A stretch of 64,000 nt of DNA from Coprococcus phoceensis (GCF_900104635.1 NZ_FNWC01000007.1:1-64000), one strand, 5' to 3'; shown: positions 10,316-19,971, counted from the stretch's first letter. A program made the numbers and translations. The notes: generated from the sequence alone by a model not told the origin.

Positions 10316-11536
10316 CTATTTACGGAATGCAAAGAGCGGAAGTCCATTTTCGGTTGGAACATCTACAGAGCCTTGAATTAATGGGGCTGCATAACGAATA
10401 AACTCATCGGTTACATCGGAACCATCTTTGGTGATCCAAGAGAGAGGAACAGCTTTTTCCTGATTACAGATAATATTGACATCCGCAGTAGAAAAAGAAA
10501 GTTCATAAGGGGAAGTGTTCGTCCTCACAAAAGAGATCATCTTTCCTGTCTCCCCATTCAATGCTGCATTTACGGCAAAAGCACCGGAGTGATCCGCTTC
10601 ATCTAAATCTGTCTTAGAAAGGCAGGAAGAAGAGCAGCGCTGACTCACATTCAGCTCTACGGAACGCACTTTTACACCAAGTTTTTCTTTTATGAGATTC
10701 TCCAGGTATTTTCCGGAACCTGTAAGCATCTTATGGCCAAAGGTATCAACACCCACGTCGCTTGCAAATTCACAGATAAAAGTACCATTTCCATCATTGA
10801 TTCCCTCGGAAACACATACAACAAGGTTAGGGGTTGTCTCTAAAGCTTTTTTCACTTTTTCGAGAAAATCTTCCTGATTAAATGCAACTTCTGGAAGATA
10901 GATAAGCACCGGATTATCTCCCTCAAATTTTCTTGCAAGAGCACTTGCAGCAGTCAGCCATCCGGCATGACGTCCCATGATTTCTACAATTGTTACAGAT
11001 TTTTTATTATCGTATACAGAGGCATCAATAGCGATTTCTCGTACTGTAGTCGCGACAAATTTTGCGGCGCTGCCAAATCCAGGTGTGTGATCAGTCTCAA
11101 CCAAATCATTGTCAATTGTTTTAGGAACACCGATTACACGAATCGGACTTTGAATCTTGGCTGCGTAGCGAGAAAGCTTACTGACAGTATCCATAGAGTC
11201 ATTTCCGCCAATATAAAAGAAATAACCGATATTGTAGTCTTCAAATTTTTGAAATAGTTCAGGATATACTGGATTATTTAAATCTTCCGGCAGCTTGTAG
11301 CGGCAAGACCCAAGGTAAGAACCAGGGGTAGTTCGGATGAGTTCTAAATCTCCGTTTTTCAGTAATGGGTGCATGTCCATAATCTGATTGCTTAGAAAAC
11401 CTTCAATTCCATTTATCATACCATATACATGTTCTATCGATTCCGGATGTTTGAAGCCTTCGGATACAACACCATACAGACTTCCATTTATCACTGCAGT
11501 AGGTCCTCCAGACTGACCGACGATCATATTTTTCAT
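10316..11536 (-). CDS. pfp: Pyrophosphate-dependent 6-phosphofructokinase, second paralogue
   Basis: This 406-aa protein is a paralogue of the enzyme at 5417-6649. It shares the VGQSGGPTAVIN, GSYLGSCRYKLPE, GGNDSMDT, PKTIDND and EIMGRHAGWL blocks. The Lys in PKTIDND and the GGND motif indicate PPi rather than ATP as phosphate donor (family rule). The start is the ATG at 11536, because the GGAGGAATTACAA just before it is the ribosome binding site; an in-frame ATG 15 bases upstream lies in that site. It has its own promoter (11569-11597) and is transcribed divergently from the glycosyltransferase gene. The two copies differ enough in the C-terminal half to suggest different regulation or substrates (inference). 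Confidence 0.88.
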   Translation of the reverse strand: MKNMIVGQSGGPTAVINGSLYGVVSEGFKHPESIEHVYGMINGIEGFLSNQIMDMHPLLKNGDLELIRTTPGSYLGSCRYKLPEDLNNPVYPELFQKFEDYNIGYFFYIGGNDSMDTVSKLSRYAAKIQSPIRVIGVPKTIDNDLVETDHTPGFGSAAKFVATTVREIAIDASVYDNKKSVTIVEIMGRHAGWLTAASALARKFEGDNPVLIYLPEVAFNQEDFLEKVKKALETTPNLVVCVSEGINDGNGTFICEFASDVGVDTFGHKMLTGSGKYLENLIKEKLGVKVRSVELNVSQRCSSSCLSKTDLDEADHSGAFAVNAALNGETGKMISFVRTNTSPYELSFSTADVNIICNQEKAVPLSWITKDGSDVTDEFIRYAAPLIQGSVDVPTENGLPLFAFRK

Positions 11537-11568
11537 TTGTAATTCCTCCATTTATGTAATCTATATTT

Positions 11569-11597
11569 ACTATAACGGAAATTCGTGGAATTTACAA
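11569..11597 (-). promoter_or_regulatory. Promoter of the second pfp
   Basis: On the minus strand TTGTAA, a 17-base spacer and TATAGT fit a sigma-A promoter, 33 bases before the start codon. Confidence 0.7.
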
Positions 11598-11605
11598 TAT
11601 ATGTG

Positions 11606-11634
11606 TTGGAAAATTGCCCAAAATGAATTATACT
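11606..11634 (+). promoter_or_regulatory. Promoter of the GT2 gene
   Basis: TTGGAA, a 17-base spacer and TATACT lie 34 bases before the GT2 start, back to back with the second pfp promoter. Confidence 0.7.
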
Positions 11635-11667
11635 ATTAAGAACGTAAAAGATTGGGAGGATTGAATC

Positions 11668-12684
11668 ATGAAGTATATATCATTTGCGATTCCCTGCTAT
11701 AATTCAGAAAGCTATATGGAACATGCAATAGAGTCGATTTTAAAAGGCGGCGAAGATGTAGAGATTATTATTGTAAATGATGGATCGATGGACGGGACAT
11801 CAGAGATTGCAAAACAGTATGAAAGAAAGTATCCGACGATTGTAAAAGCAATCGATAAAGAAAACGGAGGACATGGAGATGCGGTAAATACAGGATTGAA
11901 GCATGCTACCGGACTTTATTTTAAAGTAGTGGACAGCGATGACTGGGTAGATGAAGGGGCATTGGAAAAGATTTTAAGTGTATTACACGAACTGGTTGAA
12001 AAGCAGACGTTAATTGATATGCTTGTCTCCAATTATGTGTATGAAAAAGTAGGAGCAAAACATAAGAAGGTGATTCATTACCGGAATGTGATGCCGCAAG
12101 ATCGAATTATCACATGGAAAGAGATGGGACATTTCCGTCTCGCTCAATATATTTTGATGCATTCAGTCATTTATCGGACGGAGCTTTTGAAGATGTGTAA
12201 GCTGGAGCTGCCCAAACACACTTTTTATGTAGATAATATTTATGTTTATTATCCGTTGCCGCATGTGAAAACATTCTATTATCTGGATGTGAATTTTTAT
12301 CGTTATTTCATTGGGCGGGAGGATCAGTCGGTAAATGAGAAAAACATGATCAAGCGCATTGACCAGCAGATATTTGTTACCAAAACAATGATTGATATGT
12401 ATTCTCTAAGAAAAATTCCAAATAAAAAGCTTCGGAATTATATGACAAATTATTTGGCGATTATGATGACGGTTTCCTCTATTATATGTATTCGATCTAA
12501 GAGCCAGGAAAATCTTGATAAAAAGAAAGAACTGTGGGAATATCTGAAAAAGAAAGACCATCGAGTATATTGGAAGATAAGACATGGCATTTTGGGAGAG
12601 ACTATTAACTTGCCGGGAAAATCAGGAAGAAAGATATCCTCTATGGCATATACAGTTGCAAATCAGATTATAGGTTTTAATTGA
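11668..12684 (+). CDS. Family 2 glycosyltransferase
   Basis: This 338-aa enzyme transfers a sugar from a nucleotide sugar to an unknown acceptor. The GT-A fold is clear: SFAIPCYNSESYMEHAIESI at the start, IIIVNDGSMDGT at about 34-45, and the metal-binding VVDSDDWVD at about 88-96. The C-terminal part is helical and basic, without clear membrane helices. The start has GGGAGG seven bases upstream. It is not part of a visible polysaccharide cluster, so its product cannot be named. Confidence 0.85.
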   Translation: MKYISFAIPCYNSESYMEHAIESILKGGEDVEIIIVNDGSMDGTSEIAKQYERKYPTIVKAIDKENGGHGDAVNTGLKHATGLYFKVVDSDDWVDEGALEKILSVLHELVEKQTLIDMLVSNYVYEKVGAKHKKVIHYRNVMPQDRIITWKEMGHFRLAQYILMHSVIYRTELLKMCKLELPKHTFYVDNIYVYYPLPHVKTFYYLDVNFYRYFIGREDQSVNEKNMIKRIDQQIFVTKTMIDMYSLRKIPNKKLRNYMTNYLAIMMTVSSIICIRSKSQENLDKKKELWEYLKKKDHRVYWKIRHGILGETINLPGKSGRKISSMAYTVANQIIGFN

Positions 12685-12741
12685 TTCTCGGATAAGTGAA
12701 GCAATTTTGGATATACTTTTCAAGGAAAGGAAGTGGAAAGG

Positions 12742-13347
12742 ATGGCGTCTCAGTTAAAGAACAGTAAAACAAAAGAAAACTTGATGAAGGCATTTGCAGG
12801 AGAAAGTCAGGCAAGAAATCGTTATACTTTTGCGGCAGAGGAAGCAAGAAAAGAGGGCTTGTATGCGGTGAGTCAAATATTTTTATTTACGGCAGAACAG
12901 GAGCGGGCTCATGCAGAGCGATTTTATGAATTGTTAAAAGAGATGGCAGGAGAAACGATTGAAATCTGTGGTGGATATCCGGTTGATAAGCAGGATTCGA
13001 CTGAAGAACTACTTTATGCGGCACAGCACAATGAATATGAAGAGGCGGATGATGTGTATCAGTCTTTTGGTGACGTGGCAAAAGAAGAAGGATTTATGGA
13101 AGTTGCATCCGCTTTTTATCAGATTGCGAAAATAGAGAAGATTCATGGAGACAGATTCGGAAAACTGGCGGAACTGTTAAAGACAGGAGCATATTTTGAG
13201 TGTCAAGAAGGTGAAAAATGGATGTGCTTAAATTGTGGGCATATTCATAGTGGATTGAAAGTACCGGGAGTATGTCCCGTATGCAGACATGAAAGAGGTT
13301 ACTTTATTCCTGTAAGCCTTGCACCATATCTGATGGAATGTGAATAA
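12742..13347 (+). CDS. rbr: Rubrerythrin
   Basis: Rubrerythrin reduces hydrogen peroxide in anaerobes with electrons from rubredoxin or NADH-linked partners. The 201-aa protein has the ferritin-like diiron domain at about 5-140, with iron-ligand blocks AFAGESQARNRY, AEQERAHAERFYELL, and EGFMEVASAF...IEKIHGDRF. A C-terminal rubredoxin-like domain follows, with CLNCG and CPVCR pairs for one iron. The start at 12742 fits the family N terminus and has AAGGAAG about nine bases upstream; an in-frame GTG at 12733 would overlap that site. It stands alone between a GT2 gene and a convergent DUF4317 gene. Confidence 0.93.
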   Translation: MASQLKNSKTKENLMKAFAGESQARNRYTFAAEEARKEGLYAVSQIFLFTAEQERAHAERFYELLKEMAGETIEICGGYPVDKQDSTEELLYAAQHNEYEEADDVYQSFGDVAKEEGFMEVASAFYQIAKIEKIHGDRFGKLAELLKTGAYFECQEGEKWMCLNCGHIHSGLKVPGVCPVCRHERGYFIPVSLAPYLMECE

Positions 13348-13355
13348 TGACAGTA

Positions 13356-13383
13356 TCCCGATAAGCGTTAAGGCTTATCGGGA
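13356..13383. terminator. Convergent hairpin between rbr and the DUF4317 gene
   Basis: A perfect 11-bp inverted repeat (TCCCGATAAGC / GCTTATCGGGA) with a 6-base loop lies between two convergent genes. There is no good T tract on either side, so termination may be weak or assisted. Confidence 0.55.
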
Positions 13384-13389
13384 GAATAC

Positions 13390-14532
13390 TTATTCTACTG
13401 TGCCAATTGGCAAAGTGCGGACAGGAACACCGTTGACTTCTACCTGATCGTTGATTTCAATGACGAGGCATTGTTTTCCATCGATCATTTTTGTCTCCAC
13501 AAGATCGGTGCGGTCTGGATTGACTTTGATGGAAACATCAGGTGTTTCAATACTGAATTTTCTGGTCTCAGCAATATTCGTTGCCAAAAAAGATGCTTCT
13601 TCGCCTGCTATGGTGTCAAAATTATTATCAAATGTTTCAATTTTTTCATCTGCAACACCGCTTTTTGCAAGGAGGCGTTTTACTTCGGGTTTCGTAAGTA
13701 CAGGCACTTCCGGAGCATCTTTGGTCTCTTCGATCATCTCATTTAAGTTATCATGAATATTTTTAACAACCGTATAATCGCACTCTTCGCCAAGTGTATT
13801 CATCACAACGGCATGGAAGGTATCTTTTTGACTGCCTGCTGACATTGGGAAGGTACACCCGAGGGCGTTTTCGATAAATTCAGGTTGTAAATCTTCTGGC
13901 TTTTTTGAGTAGTACAATACCCCATGAATATCAGTGCTTCTGTCATTGAATACAGGGAATAAGAATCCTTTTACCGGTGGTTCGACAATCCAGTCACGAA
14001 TCCGGTTTTCGACATGGTTCGTCTCAGGATTGTAGCAAAGTCCTTCTTTGGAAAGGTGAACCGGACAGATACTGCAAAGCACATATTCAAAAACTTCATC
14101 TGAAGCATCGAACATCTCAGTTCCATCAGTAGATTTTCCTGGAATGTCATAGGCAACGTGGATGAGAATAATGTAGTAATTCTCTCCATAATTGTAATTT
14201 TCAATAATCTTTTGATAAAATTCTTCGATGAGCATATCATCTTGCAGTTTACTGTCGCGAAGCTGCAAAAGAAATTCCTGTGTTCCACCGGAGAGTTCTT
14301 GTTCCAGTGGAAATTCCATGTTCAGCAGATTTTTTCCGATTGTTCCGGAGAGTGTCTGTTTAAAGATATTGAGATACTTGAAAATTTCTTCTTCCGGAAG
14401 GGACAAAAAGGCATCTTTCGTCTGTGATTTAATTTCTTTTTCCCCATCTACATAGCAGCCGCAGATTCGGGTGATAGAGCAGTCTTCGGGTTTGAACTGC
14501 TTTCTAAGTTCTAATACTTCTTTTTTATTCAT
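13390..14532 (-). CDS. DUF4317 family protein
   Basis: This 380-aa protein matches the DUF4317 family, common in Lachnospiraceae and of unknown function. The N terminus MNKKEVLELRKQFKPEDCSI and the ITRICGCYVDGEKE block are typical. No signal peptide or membrane helix is seen, so it should be cytosolic. The start at 14532 is chosen because GAGGAG lies eight bases upstream. The gene is divergent from the subtilase gene and about 100 bases from it. Confidence 0.8.
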   Translation of the reverse strand: MNKKEVLELRKQFKPEDCSITRICGCYVDGEKEIKSQTKDAFLSLPEEEIFKYLNIFKQTLSGTIGKNLLNMEFPLEQELSGGTQEFLLQLRDSKLQDDMLIEEFYQKIIENYNYGENYYIILIHVAYDIPGKSTDGTEMFDASDEVFEYVLCSICPVHLSKEGLCYNPETNHVENRIRDWIVEPPVKGFLFPVFNDRSTDIHGVLYYSKKPEDLQPEFIENALGCTFPMSAGSQKDTFHAVVMNTLGEECDYTVVKNIHDNLNEMIEETKDAPEVPVLTKPEVKRLLAKSGVADEKIETFDNNFDTIAGEEASFLATNIAETRKFSIETPDVSIKVNPDRTDLVETKMIDGKQCLVIEINDQVEVNGVPVRTLPIGTVE

Positions 14533-14638
14533 AATGGATACTCCTCTTTTATCATAATACTGATGTAATATTAGCATATGGAAAAAAAATTTACAAATAA
14601 ATTATCGGAATGAATATGTTAGTATGGGAGGTGAAAAT

Positions 14639-16375
14639 ATGGCAGACCAAAAAATAGAGAATCTGTTAAATCTGGCATTGAATGCTACAAGACGAGAACG
14701 GGAAAAATCGCTGGAATTAGATGTTGGATATAGCAGAGATGACAAGGAATGGGAACTGATAGTGAAATATTCGGGGACATTGAATGAACTGCGGGAAATA
14801 GGAATTCAGGTGGTTGAATTGAGCAATGAATTTGCAATTTTAACAGTACCAGAGAGCTTGGTAGAACGTTTGGCTGATTTTCCACAGATTGAATATGTCG
14901 AAAAGCCGAAACGATTATTTTTTCAGGCAGCAAACGGGAGAAGAGTATCCTGTGTGCCACCAGTGCAGAACCCTCCATTTTCATTGTTTGGTTCAGGGGT
15001 TCTTGTTGCAATTATCGACTCAGGAATCGATTATACAAATCCGGATTTTCGCAATGACGACGGAACGACAAGAATACGTAATCTTTGGGATCAGACAATC
15101 ATGGGAAATCCACCGGAAGGATATTTGATAGGGACAGAATTTACGAGAGAACAGATTGATGAAGCAATAAAGCAGCCGACAGTGCCGATGCGTATGCAAA
15201 TTGTGCCGAGCGTGGATGTATCAGGTCATGGGACATCAGTAGCAGGAATTGCAGCTGGAAATGGAAGAGGAAGCAGAGGGAGAATTTATCGGGGAGTTGC
15301 GACACAGAGTGAACTTCTTGTGGTGAAACTTGGAAATCCGAGGGAAGAAGGATTCCCTCGCACAACAGAACTAATGCAGGCGATAGATTACGTAGTACGA
15401 AAAGCACTTTTTTATAAACAGCCGGTGGCAATTAATATCAGCTTTGGAAATACATATGGTTCTCATGACGGAACGAGCTTACTAGAACGATTTATAGAGG
15501 ATATTGCGAATATATGGAAGAGTGTGATTTGTATTGGAACGGGAAATGAAGGAAGAAGTGCAGGGCACAAAGCTGGAATTGTCAGGGAAAATGAAGAAAC
15601 GGTTATCCAGCTTGCAGTGCAGGAACAGGAACCCGCGCTAAATCTTCAAATTTGGAAAGCTTACTATGACATCATGGATATTTCTTTTGTATCACCGTCT
15701 GGGGAAAGAATAGGACCGATTCAGGAAGTGCTTGGAACACAGCGGTTTTCTGTGGGAAATACAGAACTTTTGCTCTATTATGGAGAACCAAGTCCATACA
15801 GTACTGCACAGGAAATTTATGTTGATTTTCTACCGAAAGAGGTATATATCAACAGTGGCATTTGGGAGATTGTGTTGACACCGAGAAAGATTATATCAGG
15901 AAATTATGCGATGTGGCTCCCGAGTGAAAATGTATTGAATCCGGGAACAGCATTTTTATTCCCGACGGAGACCGGAACACTCACGATACCATCTACAGCT
16001 TCGCGTACAATTGGTGTGGGGGCATACGATGCACTTACTTTTTCCTATGCGGATTTCTCAGGACGCGGACAAAGGGGGGCAGGGAGATTATCAAAACCGG
16101 ATATTGTTGCGCCAGGTGTGAATGTTACAGCACCGACGACTAGTGGCACATATGCAAGCTTCAGTGGGACATCATTTGCCACACCGTTTGTAACCGGAGG
16201 AGCGGCGCTTATGATGGAGTGGGGAATCATTAAGGAAAATGATCCGTATTTATATGGAGAAAAGGTAAAGGCATATATGCAAAGGGGAGCGAGACCGCTG
16301 CCTGGATTCACAGAGTATCCGAATCCGCAGGTGGGATATGGAGCACTGTGCGTAAGAGACAGTATTCCGATATAA
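14639..16375 (+). CDS. S8 family subtilisin-like serine protease
   Basis: The 578-aa protein has an intact catalytic triad: Asp127 (AIIDSGID), His197 (SGHGTSVAGI) and Ser512 (FSGTSFATP), with Asn303 (GTGNEG) as oxyanion residue. An N-terminal prodomain-like region covers about 1-95. A ~150-residue beta-rich insertion sits between the oxyanion residue and the catalytic serine, as in the clostridial Csp proteases that act on spore cortex enzymes. No signal peptide is present, so it works in the cytoplasm, in the forespore or by another route. ATG 14639 is chosen because GGGAGG lies just upstream; ATG 14624 lies in that site. The link to germination is only by family resemblance. Confidence 0.87.
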   Translation: MADQKIENLLNLALNATRREREKSLELDVGYSRDDKEWELIVKYSGTLNELREIGIQVVELSNEFAILTVPESLVERLADFPQIEYVEKPKRLFFQAANGRRVSCVPPVQNPPFSLFGSGVLVAIIDSGIDYTNPDFRNDDGTTRIRNLWDQTIMGNPPEGYLIGTEFTREQIDEAIKQPTVPMRMQIVPSVDVSGHGTSVAGIAAGNGRGSRGRIYRGVATQSELLVVKLGNPREEGFPRTTELMQAIDYVVRKALFYKQPVAINISFGNTYGSHDGTSLLERFIEDIANIWKSVICIGTGNEGRSAGHKAGIVRENEETVIQLAVQEQEPALNLQIWKAYYDIMDISFVSPSGERIGPIQEVLGTQRFSVGNTELLLYYGEPSPYSTAQEIYVDFLPKEVYINSGIWEIVLTPRKIISGNYAMWLPSENVLNPGTAFLFPTETGTLTIPSTASRTIGVGAYDALTFSYADFSGRGQRGAGRLSKPDIVAPGVNVTAPTTSGTYASFSGTSFATPFVTGGAALMMEWGIIKENDPYLYGEKVKAYMQRGARPLPGFTEYPNPQVGYGALCVRDSIPI

Positions 16376-16376
16376 G

Positions 16377-16420
16377 AAAAGTCTCTCTTACATCAGGGCT
16401 GATGCGTAAGAGACTTTTCT
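16377..16420. terminator. Bidirectional terminator
   Basis: AAAAGTCTCT(CT)TTAC pairs with GTAAGAGACTTTT over 13 bp with a 2-base bulge, and has T-rich ends on both strands. It serves the protease gene (+) and the ABC permease gene (-). Confidence 0.8.
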
Positions 16421-16421
16421 C

Positions 16422-18443
16422 TTAATTAAGAAGATCTTTGAGACAATCTGGAATTTGTTCGGAGTTCAGATAAAATAGATTGGAAGAACTATAAATGTTG
16501 CTTTTAAATGTTACAATAAATTCAATCGGTTTTTTATAGAAATAGTAGGGAACCCATGTGAGTTTTGGAAGAATCTTTGCAATGTATTCCGGAGTATTGA
16601 AAACAATATTTTTTTGATTGTCTTGATTCGTTGCTTCAATGCGTTGCACATTATCTAACGCTATTTTTGTTGGAAGGTCATAGCCAAGTTCTTTTAAATA
16701 GTCATATGTGTTTGTAAAACTGCAAAAAAGTGGTCGCATGTATGTATCAGACGAATTCTTCGGAGCAAAATTAATAGTTCCGCTTGGAAATTGATTGGTC
16801 AAATCAAAATAGCTGGCATTGACCAGATCTTTTTGATAAATATCCAACAACGTCTTCATTTGAGCAGCTGAAATATTCAGTTTACTCGTGGATTGGTAAA
16901 TATCAGTTACCTCCGCATATTGAAAGTCTAAAGAAGAATACAAATTAGTCTGAAACAATGCTTCTTTATATTGTTGATTGTTTAGAAGGTATTTGGCACA
17001 GTTTTGCGCATCAGTTTTGTTAATCAGATACATTCTGTAAACACTTCGCCCATTTTTTAAGTTGTATTTCAAATTTACATATTGAGCAGTTTCGTCCGTC
17101 ATATCAAATGTGGCTGCCCCTTTTTGAGCGAGCTGATAAACTGGATCAAAGTCTTTTAGTGCAGAAGAATCTAAAAAGTCTTTGATTGACTGGACATTGG
17201 TAGGAATTGGATAGTTAAAACGAGTATTAAAATCTTCCATGTAAATTGCGATGCTCTCGATCTCATTTTTTTTCGGAATGTAGTTATCATATTTGAACAA
17301 ATCAAATTTGTAGATTGCAGTAATTCCGAATGCAAGACTGACAGAAAGCAATAAAGCCCCCTTTTTGGCAAATAAATGTTTTAAGTCCATTGTATAAATA
17401 AATTCAATTACAATTGCAAAAATAAATGTGCATAATATAGCAAGTATAAAAATTACAATATTGTTGGAAGCTTGATTCGCTAAACTATCAAGATAAAATG
17501 CAGCGCAGATTCCAAGCGGAATGCTCAATAATATTTTCAGTACAGATTCTGCTTTTGGAAACGCGATAGGTTTCCCGGCAGTTTCTGTAGGGCGCAATCG
17601 ATACAAAAAAATCCCAAGCAGTAAAAATACGACTGTTCCAATCACTGAAAAAAGAATTAACTTGTACGGAACTGTCTGGTTAGACATTTGGTTTAACGTG
17701 GAAATATAAGCTAACAAAGGAGAAGAAAGCCCGTCGCTTCCATCAGTTGTTATATAAAGTGATTTGAACCAACTAAACCAATAAGCGTCAACTTTCAAAA
17801 AATATGTAGAGAAAAAGCGTATCGCCAATAATCGGAAAAGTGCAATAATAAGAGTTCCGTATGAAAAAAGGCTAAGTGTGACAATGAGTCCAATCAATAA
17901 TTTCCCTGTCATAATCATGGAAAAAACGGTAAGTGTATATAAGAATAAGAAAAACAAAACATGTATTCCAAATGCAGCAAAACTTACTTTTAATAATTCT
18001 AAGGACATGTATCCCTGAAAGGAAATACTTAGCATGCTGACTAACAGATTTAGCGTAAATGGAATCAGAAAAATAAGAAATCCACTTACAAATTGGATAA
18101 AAAATAGTCTCTCACGTCGGATTGGCAAACTGTGTATAAGATTTAGTTTTTCTTTGGAATGCAGATAATAGAAACCAGACACCCCACAAAGGATTGCAAA
18201 TAAAATCACACAAAAGACAACAGCGTTATTATTAAATCCCATGAAATTAAATAACCAAAATTTAAAATCTTTCATGGTAAAGCCCGGAGAAACAGTGTTT
18301 ATCCAATTTTTCTTTTCATTGATCCCGATAATAAGCATCAGAGGCTGAAATAAAAATGTTACGGTGGAAAGAATTGCAATCAGCCAAGTCCTTTGGCGCA
18401 AATCTTCTTTTATAAATTTAATACATGAAATTTTTGATGTCAT
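16422..18443 (-). CDS. ABC transporter permease (large, exporter type)
   Basis: This 673-aa membrane protein has an N-terminal membrane segment at about 21-40, six to eight further helices up to about 385, and a large soluble C-terminal domain of ~280 residues. The SLPIRRERLFFIQF block after the second helix is common in ABC-2-type permeases. It overlaps the ATPase gene by 26 bases, so they form a transporter. The substrate is unknown; the layout resembles exporters for peptides, antibiotics or signals. The gene ends at the shared terminator. Confidence 0.8.
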   Translation of the reverse strand: MTSKISCIKFIKEDLRQRTWLIAILSTVTFLFQPLMLIIGINEKKNWINTVSPGFTMKDFKFWLFNFMGFNNNAVVFCVILFAILCGVSGFYYLHSKEKLNLIHSLPIRRERLFFIQFVSGFLIFLIPFTLNLLVSMLSISFQGYMSLELLKVSFAAFGIHVLFFLFLYTLTVFSMIMTGKLLIGLIVTLSLFSYGTLIIALFRLLAIRFFSTYFLKVDAYWFSWFKSLYITTDGSDGLSSPLLAYISTLNQMSNQTVPYKLILFSVIGTVVFLLLGIFLYRLRPTETAGKPIAFPKAESVLKILLSIPLGICAAFYLDSLANQASNNIVIFILAILCTFIFAIVIEFIYTMDLKHLFAKKGALLLSVSLAFGITAIYKFDLFKYDNYIPKKNEIESIAIYMEDFNTRFNYPIPTNVQSIKDFLDSSALKDFDPVYQLAQKGAATFDMTDETAQYVNLKYNLKNGRSVYRMYLINKTDAQNCAKYLLNNQQYKEALFQTNLYSSLDFQYAEVTDIYQSTSKLNISAAQMKTLLDIYQKDLVNASYFDLTNQFPSGTINFAPKNSSDTYMRPLFCSFTNTYDYLKELGYDLPTKIALDNVQRIEATNQDNQKNIVFNTPEYIAKILPKLTWVPYYFYKKPIEFIVTFKSNIYSSSNLFYLNSEQIPDCLKDLLN

Positions 18444-19320
18444 ATCCGGCAGCCTCCGTTTCGCTAATAAAGATTTCTTCTAATGAAAGGGGTAATACCT
18501 CAGCAAAAAGAGGCGATTTTGTATTGACCCTTTCTAAAATTTCCTCACGAGTTCCGCGTGCAACGATGGTAGTCAGTGAACCACGTTTTTCGCGGTGCAG
18601 AATTTCTAACTGTCTGAGAAGTTCTTCTTCTGCGACAGGATCTTCAATCACACACTGCAGGCGGTGGACATGGAATTTCAAGTCTTCTAAATCTTGAGAT
18701 AAAAGTATTCCGCCTTTGTGTAAAAGTCCGATATGATCACAGATATCTTCCAATTCTCTCAGATTGTGTGAGGAGATGACCGGCGTGAAATTTCTATTTA
18801 AAAGTTCAGCTGCAAAAATACCTTTTACAGACTGGCGAACAACAGGGTCTAAACCGTCGAACGTCTCGTCACAGAAAAGATATTTTGTGTTTGCACAGAT
18901 GCCGAGCAAAATAGAGACTTGTTTTTTCATTCCTTTTGAAAAATCGCTGATTTTTTCCTGAATATCTATATGGAATTGTCTGGCAAGCTCTTCAAAGCGG
19001 ATCGTATCAAATTGCGAGTAAGCAAGGCTGTAGTAATGCGCCATAGTATGAGGAGTCGCATTTGGGAAAAAATATGGATTATCGGATAAAAAACAAATAT
19101 CTGCTTTTGTAAGTTCGTTTTCAAATACAGGATGGTCATCGATGATGACAGTTCCGGAATCAGGCTTTAGAATACCGCTTAATATTTTTAAAAAGGTACT
19201 TTTGCCCGCGCCATTTGTCCCAAGCAGACCGAAAATGTGTTCATCGTGAATGGAAGCGGTTATATGATCAAGTGCCATTTTCTTACCATATGACTTACTT
19301 AGATTGTCAACCTGAATCAT
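18418..19320 (-). CDS. ABC transporter ATP-binding protein
   Basis: The 300-aa ATPase drives the permease encoded after it. Walker A is GTNGAGKST, the signature is the variant FSKGMKKQ, Walker B is YLFCDETFDGLDP with the catalytic Glu, and the H-loop is VISSHN. The C-terminal ~80 residues are the extension usual in exporter ATPases. The ribosome binding site is AGGAGG. It starts 22 bases after the deacylase gene, in the same operon. Confidence 0.9.
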   Translation of the reverse strand: MIQVDNLSKSYGKKMALDHITASIHDEHIFGLLGTNGAGKSTFLKILSGILKPDSGTVIIDDHPVFENELTKADICFLSDNPYFFPNATPHTMAHYYSLAYSQFDTIRFEELARQFHIDIQEKISDFSKGMKKQVSILLGICANTKYLFCDETFDGLDPVVRQSVKGIFAAELLNRNFTPVISSHNLRELEDICDHIGLLHKGGILLSQDLEDLKFHVHRLQCVIEDPVAEEELLRQLEILHREKRGSLTTIVARGTREEILERVNTKSPLFAEVLPLSLEEIFISETEAAGYDIKNFMY

Positions 19321-19342
19321 TGTGTTTCCTCCTAGAAAGCTG

Positions 19343-19894
19343 TTACAATTTTACGTATCTTGGACGGTGTCCGGTATATTTTAGAAATTTTTTGATAATA
19401 TCATCCATTTTGATCTTGAGACTGGAAGTATTGATACATGGGTGGCATCCGATATATTCATCATCCATTAAGTCCTTGTCGATCAAAAGATCTACGTACC
19501 AGTCTTTGTCGTTCATCAGTCCGAGAACACTTACTGATCCAGGAGTGATATTCAGAAATTTTTCCATATATTCCGGCTCGGCAAAAGAAAGTCTTGAGAT
19601 GCCAAGCTGCTTCGAAAGATCTTTCGTCATGAATTTTTTGTCTCCTGGTATCAATAACAGGAAAAAGGTTGTTTTTTGCTGATTGCGCAGGAATAGATTC
19701 TTGCACATTGTAACCCCGAGGGCTTCGTCAACAGCAGCACATTCTTCCATTGTGCCGGCAACATCGTGGTCTACTCCTTCATATGGGATTTTCAGTTTAT
19801 CTAATAGCTCATATACTGCCATCTCTTTTGGCAGACGATTTCCGTCTGTCGGGGCAGAAGTAAAATGTTTTTCGCTGATATGTATTTCACTCAT
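19343..19894 (-). CDS. proX: ProX-type Ala-tRNA(Pro) deacylase (YbaK/EbsC fold)
   Basis: This 183-aa protein belongs to the YbaK/ProRS-editing family and should remove alanine wrongly attached to tRNA-Pro. Family features are the early KIPYEGVDHD block, CAAVDEALG, the CKNLFLRN strand with the Lys typical of ProX, the FFLLLIPGDKK strand, and GSVSVLGLMND near the C terminus. The start at 19894 has AAAGGAATT upstream; a longer reading frame continues upstream without a ribosome binding site. It heads an operon with the ABC pair, although no functional link is evident. Confidence 0.87.
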   Translation of the reverse strand: MSEIHISEKHFTSAPTDGNRLPKEMAVYELLDKLKIPYEGVDHDVAGTMEECAAVDEALGVTMCKNLFLRNQQKTTFFLLLIPGDKKFMTKDLSKQLGISRLSFAEPEYMEKFLNITPGSVSVLGLMNDKDWYVDLLIDKDLMDDEYIGCHPCINTSSLKIKMDDIIKKFLKYTGHRPRYVKL

Positions 19895-19935
19895 AAAAAT
19901 AATTCCTTTCTTGTATAGAGTTCTTTCTATGGCTA

Positions 19936-19964
19936 AGTATAATGGAAAGTGAAACAAATAACAA
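19936..19964 (-). promoter_or_regulatory. Promoter of the proX-ABC operon
   Basis: On the minus strand TTGTTA, a 17-base spacer and TATACT lie about 42 bases before the proX start. Confidence 0.7.
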
Positions 19965-19971
19965 GCTAGAA

